Origin: Gammaproteobacteria bacterium
GTDB lineage: Bacteria; Pseudomonadota; Gammaproteobacteria; Pseudomonadales; Azotimanducaceae
Direction: 5' to 3'
NCBI GenBank assembly: GCA_002694945.1
Contig: NZNP01000014.1
Coordinates: forward strand, 13,438 to 42,924
DNA: 29,487 bases
This document shows, piece by piece, positions 8,135-15,407 of this stretch. The number at the start of each line of letters is the position of its first letter. Positions within the stretch are counted from its first letter, which is position 1. The notes beneath the pieces are model-generated. The model was given only the letters and a program-made list of their open reading frames with translations. It searched no databases and was not told the origin of the DNA. The position numbers and the translations under genes are program-made.

Positions 8135-8932
8135 ATGTCTAATTGGCAGGGCATTGCATTCAATCAGGTACCGGATTCAGAGAATCAGATTCATGGGGAT
8201 GAAGTGGCGAAGCGGTTTGGATTCAAAGGAGGGCTAGTTCCTGGGGTGACCGTGTCCGCCTATCTTTTGCATCCTGTTACTGAACTATTCGGTAAGGCTT
8301 ACCTTGAGCGTGGTTTGTCGAACTGCCGCGTCAATTCGCCACTTTACGATGAAGAAAAGTTCGAGGTCGAGATTACTGATCTCGGTGATTCGCACTGTCA
8401 CACATGCTTGAAGCGTGAGAAGGATGAATTTCTTGCAGTAGCCGAAGTTAAGATCCCTGAAACAGTCCCTGCTCCACCGCTTTTTCGAGGTGATGCTATC
8501 AGCTCGAAGCCAGTAGGCTTAGCAGCCACACGAGAAAATATGGAAGGACTAATGCGTACAGGTTGTTACGCGTTTAAGTACCATTGGGATGAGGATCATG
8601 CGATGAGCAGTTACCTTAGAGATCGATCAGAGATGGCAAATCTCTATGCAGTTGACGGTTTCGCTAACCCTTCCTACATCCTCGGAGTTTCGAACTGGGT
8701 GCTTGCCAGTAATATCGCAATGAACCCTTGGGTGCATTTGGAAACTCATGCTCAGAATTTTGCGGCTCTACCCGCTGGCACAGCCATCATTGGTGAAATG
8801 TCAGTAACAGATGTCTTTGAGAAAAAAGGCCATCAATTTGTTGATTCAGAAATAAATGTTTTTGATACAGATTCTCATCAGTGTTTTTCTGCAATTAAAT
8901 TACGCGCGATTTACCGACTTCGAGGAGCCTGA
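8135..8932 (+). CDS. MaoC-like hotdog-fold protein, function unknown
   Basis: 265 residues. The N-terminal part carries IHGDEVAKRFGFKGGLVPGVTVSAYLLHP (about 19-47), which resembles the hydratase/thioesterase hotdog helix and the GGLVPGV loop of MaoC-type proteins. A second hotdog-like half probably occupies about 130-262 (SNWVLASN, FEKKGHQFVDSEINVF). The order suggests a tandem hotdog dehydratase or an acyl-CoA-binding protein. I cannot name a substrate. AGTGGAGGAAC before the ATG is a strong ribosome binding site. Monocistronic. Confidence 0.62.
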   Translation: MSNWQGIAFNQVPDSENQIHGDEVAKRFGFKGGLVPGVTVSAYLLHPVTELFGKAYLERGLSNCRVNSPLYDEEKFEVEITDLGDSHCHTCLKREKDEFLAVAEVKIPETVPAPPLFRGDAISSKPVGLAATRENMEGLMRTGCYAFKYHWDEDHAMSSYLRDRSEMANLYAVDGFANPSYILGVSNWVLASNIAMNPWVHLETHAQNFAALPAGTAIIGEMSVTDVFEKKGHQFVDSEINVFDTDSHQCFSAIKLRAIYRLRGA

Positions 8933-8979
8933 TCTGGGTTGTAATGAATCTTTCGAAGCTATTTCCTTAGTTTCCGTTA

Positions 8980-8998
8980 TCTGCTTTTTTAAAGCAGA
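8980..8998. other. perfect inverted repeat downstream of hotdog gene
   Basis: TCTGCTTT and AAAGCAGA pair over 8 bp around a TTT loop, about 48 bases after the stop codon at 8932. No T-run follows it on either strand beyond the loop, so it is a weak terminator at best. It may protect the transcript 3' end. Confidence 0.4.
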
Positions 8999-9084
8999 CA
9001 AGCGTCAAGCTTTGTCGGTTGTGTCGGCTTAACCCCGCTATTCTGAAAGCATAAATTGGTAATTAGTCGGTCTGAAACTCATAA

Positions 9085-9123
9085 AGCAAGTTACGACTTG
9101 CTCCGATCACGTTTGTGACGGAG
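9085..9123 (+). other. tandem hairpins in the leader of the DUF938 gene
   Basis: AGCAAGT-TACG-ACTTGCT (9085-9102) is a perfect 7-bp stem with a 4-base loop. It is followed at once, sharing two bases, by CTCCG(A)TCAC-GTTT-GTGACGGAG (9101-9123), nine pairs with one bulged A. The second stem ends 18 bases before the GTG start at 9141. The pair could form a structured leader. It does not match any riboswitch class I can recall. Confidence 0.45.
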
Positions 9124-9140
9124 AATCGCGGCCACCAAAT

Positions 9141-9749
9141 GTGCCACACAGGTTGATCTCAGTGATAAATTTTAATCAGGCTGCGGAGAATAATAAAAAA
9201 CCGATTTTGGCAGAGCTCAAGCGCATTTTGGTCGAGCCTGGTGCGTTATTGGAGATAGGTAGCGGCTCGGGCCAGCATGTGCTCTATATGGCCGAGCTAT
9301 TGCAGGATGTAATCTGGCAACCGACAGAGATGGCGGTAAATCTAAGTGCATTAGCGCATAACCTAACGAGCAGCCGCATTCACAATATACTACAACCCCT
9401 TGAATTGGAGGTGGGTAAGGATTGGGCGAATGGCGAGTATCGATATGCCTATGCTGCCAATGTTTTACACATCATGAGTGAAAAGTTATTGCCTAGTATC
9501 TTCAAAGAACTTAAAGAGGTCGTCCAAGCAGGAGGTATTGCCGTTTTTTATGGACCTTTTAAATACAATGGCTATTTTACAACTGACTCCAACAAACGCT
9601 TTGACGAATGGTTGCGAAAAAAATATAGCGAGGCTGGCATTAGGGATATTGAGATGGTTTTAGCGGAAGCTCACAATTCAGGGTTTACGTTTATTGAGGA
9701 CATTGCGATGCCGGCGAATAACCAACTCTTGGTATTCAGTCGACAATGA
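9141..9749 (+). CDS. DUF938 family SAM-dependent methyltransferase-like protein
   Basis: 202 residues (GTG start). The pattern NFNQAAENNKKPILAEL, followed by LLEIGSGSGQHVLYMAELL (SAM-binding motif I), WQPTEMA and ANVLHIMSEK, is the DUF938 signature. The function is undefined, and the motif I glycines suggest SAM binding. Most family members begin just before the FxxAAExNKxPIL block, so the GTG at 9162 (VINFNQAAENN) is an alternative start. Neither start has a strong ribosome binding site. Its stop overlaps the start of the next gene in ATGA, so the two are translationally coupled. Confidence 0.8.
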   Translation: MPHRLISVINFNQAAENNKKPILAELKRILVEPGALLEIGSGSGQHVLYMAELLQDVIWQPTEMAVNLSALAHNLTSSRIHNILQPLELEVGKDWANGEYRYAYAANVLHIMSEKLLPSIFKELKEVVQAGGIAVFYGPFKYNGYFTTDSNKRFDEWLRKKYSEAGIRDIEMVLAEAHNSGFTFIEDIAMPANNQLLVFSRQ

Positions 9750-10129
9750 CAACCGGTTTATATAAGTTTTTTGGTTTTTTGGCATTCGGTTTCGCGTTGG
9801 TTGGCTTTCTGCTTCCTGTATTGCCAGGTACTCCTTTCTTGTTGTTATCCGCTTGGTGTTTTGCCAGATCGTCGGAAAAATGGCATCAATGGCTGCTGAG
9901 CAGCCAGCTTTTTGGACCGATCATCAGAGAGTGGGAAGCTAATAAATGTATAAGCCTGCGAACCAAGGTCGTGTCGATATCTACTATGCTGCTAGTGGGA
10001 GGAACCTCTGCCTATTTCACGATTAATAGCCCTTGGCTTCTGGCATTAGTTTATTCCTTAATGTTGGCTGGCGCAGCAGCAGTCTTGTCTATCAAGACCT
10101 GTCCAAAAACGTCGCCGAATGGTCGCTAG
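9746..10129 (+). CDS. YbaN/DUF454 family inner-membrane protein
   Basis: 127 residues. An N-terminal hydrophobic helix (FFGFLAFGFALVGFLLPVLPGTPFLLLSAWCFARSS) carries the LPVLPGTPFLLLSAWCFARSS stretch that defines DUF454. Two more hydrophobic segments lie at about 75-90 and 93-112. The family is known as YbaN in E. coli and has no assigned biochemical role. The start overlaps the DUF938 stop by four bases (ATGA). Confidence 0.85.
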   Translation: MTTGLYKFFGFLAFGFALVGFLLPVLPGTPFLLLSAWCFARSSEKWHQWLLSSQLFGPIIREWEANKCISLRTKVVSISTMLLVGGTSAYFTINSPWLLALVYSLMLAGAAAVLSIKTCPKTSPNGR

Positions 10130-10188
10130 TGTCTCGACGTTCAGTATCCGATTTAGATAAGATCCGCGTCCAGCTGCGAGGAAGCTAG

Positions 10189-11274
10189 ATGAAAAATAGT
10201 GCAGAAGCGACGCAAAGAATTCGCAGAACACCTTATACGTCCAGAGTAGATGCTGCAGGAGTCAGTAGCTATTCAGTATACAACCACATGTTGCTGCCTA
10301 CGGTCTTCAAGTCAGTCGAGGCCGACTACGAACATTTGGTTAACTTTGTCCAGGTCTGGGATGTAAGCTGCCAACGCCAGGTTGAACTTCAAGGAGTTGA
10401 TGCGGCGAGACTTGCTCAGTTGATAACACCCAGAGATCTTAGTAAGACTGCGGCACTCCAGGGCAAGTACGCGCCGCTTTGCGACGAGAGGGGTGCTGTT
10501 ATGAATGACCCTATCATTATCAAGTTGGCTGAACAGCGTTGGTGGCTGTCAATAGCGGATGCTGATATCAAACTATGGGTCAAAGGTTTGGCTTATGGGC
10601 TTGGCTTGAGTGTCAAAGTTTTTGAGCCAGACGTTTGGCCTTTAGCTGTACAGGGCCCTCTCGCGGAGCAGTTAATGGAGCGTGTTTTTGGATCTGTTAT
10701 TCGAGAAATCAAATTCTTTCGCGGTGCATCGCTGCCATTCCGTGGCAAGGAAATGCTGGTGATGAGATCAGGTTGGAGCAAACAGGGTGGGTTCGAAATC
10801 TATCTGAATGACTTTGCGCTAGGCGAGCCGCTTTGGGATGAATTGTTCCATCGAGGCGAAGACCTCCAGGTCCGGGCAGGATGTCCCAACCAGATTGAAC
10901 GTATCGAGTCCGGGCTTCTCTCGTACGGAGCCGACATGAATGAATCCAACAATCCTTTTGAATGCGGCTTGGGGCAATATGTAGATCTGGAAGCTGATGT
11001 GGAAAGCATGAGTTTGCCGGCACTCCGCCAATTGGCGGGAAGGCAGGAACGGGAACTTACGGCTATCGCTTTTCCGGAAGAAATTGATTTGTCGAAATCT
11101 GAACTTGTGGAAAATGGACAGATCGTTGGGCGAGTTACCGCTCAGGCGTGGTCACCAAAGTATAAAGAATTCATTGTCTATGCGATGATGGAAACCGTGC
11201 GTCTTGAGGCAAGTTCGGAGGTCGTTATTAACGGACTCGAAGGGCGTTTTGTACCCTTAGTGCGAAAAGCTTGA
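10189..11274 (+). CDS. dmdA: DmdA-family protein, probable dimethylsulfoniopropionate demethylase
   Basis: 361 residues with GcvT (aminomethyltransferase) architecture, but the sequence follows DmdA rather than GcvT: RRTPYTSRV near the N-terminus, NHMLLPTVF, VQVWDVSCQRQVELQG, LITPRDLSKTAALQGKYAPLCDERG, MNDPIIIKLAEQRWWLSIADAD, RSGWSKQGGFEIYL and GCPNQIERIESGLLSYGADM with NPFECGLGQYV. DmdA transfers a methyl group from DMSP to tetrahydrofolate, giving methylmercaptopropionate and methyl-THF. I assign the enzyme from recall of these blocks. DMSP specificity is not proven, since paralogous GcvT-like demethylases exist. A GAGGA ribosome binding site precedes the ATG. It stands alone, convergent with the leftward metF-fhs-dioxygenase operon. 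Its methyl-THF product could feed the MetF-like enzyme encoded at 14298. Confidence 0.75.
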   Translation: MKNSAEATQRIRRTPYTSRVDAAGVSSYSVYNHMLLPTVFKSVEADYEHLVNFVQVWDVSCQRQVELQGVDAARLAQLITPRDLSKTAALQGKYAPLCDERGAVMNDPIIIKLAEQRWWLSIADADIKLWVKGLAYGLGLSVKVFEPDVWPLAVQGPLAEQLMERVFGSVIREIKFFRGASLPFRGKEMLVMRSGWSKQGGFEIYLNDFALGEPLWDELFHRGEDLQVRAGCPNQIERIESGLLSYGADMNESNNPFECGLGQYVDLEADVESMSLPALRQLAGRQERELTAIAFPEEIDLSKSELVENGQIVGRVTAQAWSPKYKEFIVYAMMETVRLEASSEVVINGLEGRFVPLVRKA

Positions 11275-11304
11275 TGATTCAGGTTGGGATGCTTTAGCTT
11301 TTGT

Positions 11305-12450
11305 TCATCGATTAAGAACCCTAAATCGAGAGTAAACCTCGTCTTGATCCATATAACACCCAACTAGGCGGCGCTCCCCGTCAGGCAATATCTCATCACG
11401 TCCATGTAGTATTCTGCGGTTGTCAAAGACAATGAGATCGCCAGGGCTTAGCCGATAACGAATGGTAAAGCGTTGATCCCGTGTGTACTCGTAAAAGATT
11501 TTTAGGGCTGCGTAGGCGTTCTTAATTCGACTTTTTGGCATATGAGGCATACTACGAACGGGATAGAAAGCGCGAAGAGTCAGTGGCCGGTTGGCGGAGG
11601 GTAGCTCGATGCATGGTCCGATCCATCGGTGATCTGCATCTTCCGCTCGATTCATAAAAACCCATTCGTCGGTTGTTAGCGACTCGAATGCCTCGGGTTG
11701 CTCTTCTCTGATTGCTTTGACTAGGGTGTAGCCGTCACTCAACAATGACTCACCACCGCTCGAGTCGTTGACCAAACAGTGCAGGAACTGAAAGCCTGGC
11801 GGCGTTTCACGTGATGGAAGGTCGGTGTGTTGGCCTAGGGATAGCATTGTATTGGCAGTCGAATCAGGCTCCGCTTTAGACTCAACACTGAAAATATAAC
11901 CAAAATTTGAGCTGCGAATGCAGCCTACTTTTGTAGCTATTTCCTCGATGAAATGGTCTTCAATAGGTGTCTCTGTCAGTCTTGCCGCGCCGTATTTGAT
12001 TAGTAAGGTCAGCCACTCTTTGAAGACATAGTCGTTAAAACCAGTGTAGTTGATTGTCGGTGGTTCAATGAGTGTGTCTGTGTTCCATGGTTGTAGATCA
12101 GGTAATGATTTATTGGGGGTCAATTTGCCTTCAGCTGCGTAGCGCAGCCAACCTGGATGAAGCACGTATGTTCGACCGTTCTCCCATTCGATTTCCAGTT
12201 CCCCTGCAGGTCCAACGATACAATTGCACAGTGCTCTAGGTTCAGGCAGCAAACGTGGTTCAAGCATGGATTCCCTGCTTATTGGCTCGAGGCCGTAACC
12301 CTCCGCATTTTCAGCTAGCCAGAGGGCGTAGGCATCGAATGTTAGGCCATCATCCCAGGTGATCCGAACGAAACCATCTAGAAGAGTGGCAGACGCAATT
12401 GGATGCCACTCGTGGTTAATGAAGTCAGGTGTAAGTGGAGGCTGTTTCAT
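11305..12450 (-). CDS. gamma-butyrobetaine hydroxylase-like Fe(II)/2-oxoglutarate dioxygenase (TauD superfamily)
   Basis: 381 residues: an N-terminal DUF971-like domain (about 15-110) and a C-terminal TauD/double-stranded beta-helix domain (about 135-380). Iron ligands are visible as H208-T-D210 and H349 (ILHGRDE), and R361 is the likely 2-oxoglutarate arginine. The family hydroxylates trimethylammonium compounds such as gamma-butyrobetaine (to carnitine) or trimethylaminoethylphosphonate (TmpA). The zinc-binding CxCxxC cluster usual in the butyrobetaine hydroxylase N-domain is missing: the equivalent stretch reads LWLAENAEGYGL, so the N-domain is degenerate. It is the third gene of the metF-like, fhs, dioxygenase operon, 26 bases after fhs. 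The context suggests a quaternary amine substrate that yields glycine betaine or a related compound. Confidence 0.8.
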   Translation of the reverse strand: MKQPPLTPDFINHEWHPIASATLLDGFVRITWDDGLTFDAYALWLAENAEGYGLEPISRESMLEPRLLPEPRALCNCIVGPAGELEIEWENGRTYVLHPGWLRYAAEGKLTPNKSLPDLQPWNTDTLIEPPTINYTGFNDYVFKEWLTLLIKYGAARLTETPIEDHFIEEIATKVGCIRSSNFGYIFSVESKAEPDSTANTMLSLGQHTDLPSRETPPGFQFLHCLVNDSSGGESLLSDGYTLVKAIREEQPEAFESLTTDEWVFMNRAEDADHRWIGPCIELPSANRPLTLRAFYPVRSMPHMPKSRIKNAYAALKIFYEYTRDQRFTIRYRLSPGDLIVFDNRRILHGRDEILPDGERRLVGCYMDQDEVYSRFRVLNR

Positions 12451-12476
12451 AGTGAAATCATACCCCTGGTCCAGAC

Positions 12477-14237
12477 TTAAAACAGCCCGGTAATCTCACC
12501 GTATTTGTTCAAACCGATGTTAAGAGCGGCTGGATTTCGGGGTAGACCGGGCATCGTCATAATGTCACCGCAGACCACAACGATGAAACCTGCACCTGCA
12601 CACAGTCTCACCTCTCGGACGGGTAGTCGGTGCTCATCGGGCAAAGAGCCCCTCTGCTTTGGGTCGACGGTCAAACTGTATTGTGTCTTTGCGATGCACA
12701 CCGGTAAATTACCAAAGCCAGCTTCTTCATATCTTCTCAGGTCTCGTGCGGCGGTAGCGGTGAAATCGACGCCGCTGGCCCTATAAATCTTGCTGGCTAC
12801 AGCTTCTACTTTAGACTGAAGGGGATCTGTATCGTCGTATAGCATCTGAATTTTGGAGTCTTCTGTCAGGGATGACAGCACCAACTGCGCTAGTTCTTTA
12901 GCGCCGTCACTACCTTCAGCCCAATGATTTGAGACAGCAGCGTGAATACCTTGCCGGTTGCAGAGCTCTTTTAGCAGCTTTAATTCCTCTTCTTTATCGG
13001 AGGGGAAGTGATTGATGCAGACGATCGGCTGCAGGCCAAACTTCTGGAGGTTTTCGATATGATATTGCAGATTCACAAAGCCAGCTCTTACTGCTTCGAC
13101 ATCGGGCTTTGTTAAACCATCTTTTTCTATGCCGCCTTGCATTTTCAGTGCTCTTACGGTGCAAACAAGAACAACCGCATCTGGTTTTAAATTTGATTGT
13201 CGGCATTTTATGTCTATGAATTTCTCAGCGCCCAGATCAGCACCGAATCCCGCCTCGGTAACAACTATGTCATTTAGCGCGAGCGCGGCCCTAGTTGCAG
13301 AGACCGAATTGCAACCGTGCGCAATGTTGGCGAATGGCCCTCCATGCACAAAGGCGGGGTTATGCTCTAGACTCTGAACTAAATTAGGCTGCAAAGCATC
13401 TTTTAAAAGAACGGTCATTGATCCTGCAGCTCCGATGTCTGCGACGGTGACCATACTCTTGTCATGGCGTTGTCCGATCACAATTTGTCCTAAGCGTTTT
13501 TCTAGGTCGGAGACATCCTCTGCAAGACATAGAATAGCCATGATTTCTGAGGCAACTGTGATATCAAAGCCAGATTCTCGCGGTATACCATGCGCTGTGC
13601 CGCCTAGTCCTTGGGTAATATATCTAAGCGATCGATCGTTCAAATCAACGACACGTTTCCAGGTTACCTGACGTGGATCGATTTCGAGTTCGTTGCCCCA
13701 ATGAATGTGATTGTCGATCAATGCAGCGAGAAGGTTGTGCGCACTGGTAATTGCGTGGAAGTCTCCGTTGAAGTGAAGATTGATATCTTCCATGGGAATA
13801 ATCTGAGAGTATCCTCCGCCTGCGGCACCTCCTTTCATGCCGAAACAGGGTCCTAGAGAAGGTTCACGAAGGCAAACCGTGGATTTATGGCCCAACCGGT
13901 TTAGACCATCGCTCAACCCTACGCTGGTCGTTGTTTTACCTTCACCCGCTGGCGTAGGGGTGACAGCTGTTACAAGAATAAGTTTTCCATAATTTTTTGG
14001 ATCTGATGTCACTACTTGCTCTAGGTCTATCTTGGCCTTGTAATGCCCAAATGGAATTAGAGATTCAGGAGGTAGCCCGAGACGTTGCTGAGCTAATAAT
14101 AGAATAGATTGTGGAGCAACTGATCTGGCGATTTCGATATCGGGTCGTATGTCTCTCTTGCCGATAAGCGGTTCATTTTGTTTGTCAGGTCTAGACATAT
14201 CAGTCTCAGCCCAAGGTAAGTGTTTTCGGGCAGGCAT
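12477..14237 (-). CDS. fhs: formate--tetrahydrofolate ligase
   Basis: 586 residues with the signature [20 protein letters not shown] (P-loop) and [41 protein letters not shown] blocks. It interconverts formyl-THF and formate with ATP. In this setting the direction formyl-THF to formate plus ATP would drain methyl groups from the demethylation pathway. The usual protein starts about 25 residues later, so the first 13-30 residues are an extension. ATG 14198 (MSRPDKQ) is an alternative start with a weaker Shine-Dalgarno, while ATG 14237 has AGG nearby. Operon: 60 bases after the MetF-like gene, 26 before the dioxygenase gene. No FolD is seen in the window, so methylene- to formyl-THF must be made elsewhere. 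Confidence 0.92.
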   Translation of the reverse strand: MPARKHLPWAETDMSRPDKQNEPLIGKRDIRPDIEIARSVAPQSILLLAQQRLGLPPESLIPFGHYKAKIDLEQVVTSDPKNYGKLILVTAVTPTPAGEGKTTTSVGLSDGLNRLGHKSTVCLREPSLGPCFGMKGGAAGGGYSQIIPMEDINLHFNGDFHAITSAHNLLAALIDNHIHWGNELEIDPRQVTWKRVVDLNDRSLRYITQGLGGTAHGIPRESGFDITVASEIMAILCLAEDVSDLEKRLGQIVIGQRHDKSMVTVADIGAAGSMTVLLKDALQPNLVQSLEHNPAFVHGGPFANIAHGCNSVSATRAALALNDIVVTEAGFGADLGAEKFIDIKCRQSNLKPDAVVLVCTVRALKMQGGIEKDGLTKPDVEAVRAGFVNLQYHIENLQKFGLQPIVCINHFPSDKEEELKLLKELCNRQGIHAAVSNHWAEGSDGAKELAQLVLSSLTEDSKIQMLYDDTDPLQSKVEAVASKIYRASGVDFTATAARDLRRYEEAGFGNLPVCIAKTQYSLTVDPKQRGSLPDEHRLPVREVRLCAGAGFIVVVCGDIMTMPGLPRNPAALNIGLNKYGEITGLF

Positions 14238-14297
14238 TTGACCTGAGGAATATACGTTTCACTTGCTCTTGTGCGACCTAAAAACAGCTAGATTGCG

Positions 14298-15176
14298 TCA
14301 GTAAACGGGTTTAGCCTTGGGAAATAGAGTCATTTTTTTTATCCATTCTGAAGTTTTACTGATGCCACCAAAGGGAAATATATGTATAGCAGCGGGTCTT
14401 GAGACTGGATAGAAGCGCATCAGATCTTCAATTAGTGCAGAGGGGTTCCATTGGGTTAGTAATTTTCGCGCGCTTCGATTACTGAGCATCATCTTGCCAG
14501 AAAGTGAGACACCGCACTGCAGAGCGTATTTTGCTAGGGACGCCGGGCTGGCAGGACCGGCGATACCTAAATGAACTGGAATGGAGTTTGTAATCTGATT
14601 AACCTGATCCAACCAGTTGATAAATTGGGGAATATCGAACGTGAACTGAGTCACCACGTGAAGTTCTATTGACATTGCTTCGGACCAGGCGTGCTTTACT
14701 GTCAGCGCATCGTAGAGAACCTTAGGCGCGACTAATGGATGTCCCTCAGGATGGCCCGCGATGAAAACCCGTTCGATGTCATGTTGTTCAATCAGTCCCG
14801 TGTCGATCACGTCCAATGTATCTTTAAAAGGACCGAGCGGAAATTGAGTATCACCTGCGATCAGCAGGAGATGTTTTGTATCTGTCGATCTGATTGCGGC
14901 AAGCCAATCGGATAAATGGTCCCGACTTTGAAACGATCTCGCGGGTAGGTGGGGTACTACCTCGCGTCCCATAGATACAAGGTTTCTCGTAGCGATAATC
15001 GTACTGTCGAGGTCAGAACCAGGTAAGAAAGGCACGAATACTGGCGCAGAAGGTAAGGGCTGGACGATTTCAGGTGTCGTTATTACTTGCGCAGGTAGAG
15101 CTTCAATGGAGGCATTGGATAGTAATTTGCGAATGTAGTTTCGGCGTGCTTTCGGGTCCGATTCTATAATGGTCAT
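14298..15176 (-). CDS. methylenetetrahydrofolate reductase (MetF)-like protein, divergent type
   Basis: 292 residues of MetF-like TIM-barrel sequence. VVPHLPAR (73-80), LLLIAGD with D109, and GHPEGHP (141-147) match the flavin and folate loops of MetF. The N-terminal proton-donor glutamate of MetF (E. coli FEFFPP) aligns with Val48 in FVPFLPG. Family knowledge ties that glutamate to reduction of methylene-THF, so this member may work in the opposite direction (methyl-THF to methylene-THF) or differ in mechanism; this is inference. It heads a leftward operon with fhs and the dioxygenase, and lies divergent from the DMGDH-like gene. A metF role in methionine synthesis is less likely given its neighbours. 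Confidence 0.78.
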   Translation of the reverse strand: MTIIESDPKARRNYIRKLLSNASIEALPAQVITTPEIVQPLPSAPVFVPFLPGSDLDSTIIATRNLVSMGREVVPHLPARSFQSRDHLSDWLAAIRSTDTKHLLLIAGDTQFPLGPFKDTLDVIDTGLIEQHDIERVFIAGHPEGHPLVAPKVLYDALTVKHAWSEAMSIELHVVTQFTFDIPQFINWLDQVNQITNSIPVHLGIAGPASPASLAKYALQCGVSLSGKMMLSNRSARKLLTQWNPSALIEDLMRFYPVSRPAAIHIFPFGGISKTSEWIKKMTLFPKAKPVY

Positions 15177-15407
15177 AAAAAGTCGGCTTTTAAAGTTCTA
15201 TTCTTTTGAAGGAGCGTCAGGGCTCAAAACCTAAGTACGGGTCAGAAGTTTATTGTTTTGCTTTAGCTTTAGATGATCCGCTGCGACACGCTATTGGCAT
15301 TTTAGCGTCACGCGGCTGGCGTTTTCAGTGCTTGTCAGGTCGTCTGCAACTATGCACAGCTAAGGAAAAATAGCATTATCCGGCAATCCTTAACTCGGAC
15401 GTAAAAT
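15177..15407. promoter_or_regulatory. divergent promoter region, hub 1 (metF-like operon / DMGDH-like gene)
   Basis: This 231-base intergenic region separates two divergent one-carbon transcription units. Apart from the direct-repeat operator described separately (15282-15325), the right part holds an A/T-rich segment (AAGGAAAAATAGCATT) ahead of the DMGDH-like start. I see no clear -35/-10 pair and no strong Shine-Dalgarno for the gene at 15408. Confidence 0.55.
15282..15325. promoter_or_regulatory. 22-bp direct repeat, candidate AraC-family operator
   Basis: Two 22-base half-sites lie head to tail: GCGACACGC-4-TGGCATTTT (15283-15303) and GCGTCACGC-3-TGGCGTTTT (15305-15325). They share GCG-x-CACGC, then TGGC-x-TTTT, 16 of 22 bases. 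Two adjacent helical turns each with two recognition boxes is the geometry of AraC-family operators. The 5' box (GCGACA; TGTCGC on the other strand) recurs at the second hub near 24733. The likely ligand is the GATase1-AraC regulator encoded at 18057. Confidence 0.6.

Noticed and set aside
9060..9138. Hairpins ending in GGCCACCA resembled a tRNA 3' end
   Set aside because: No 5' acceptor strand GGCCGCG and no T-arm GTTCGA sequence upstream, so a tRNA fold is not possible.
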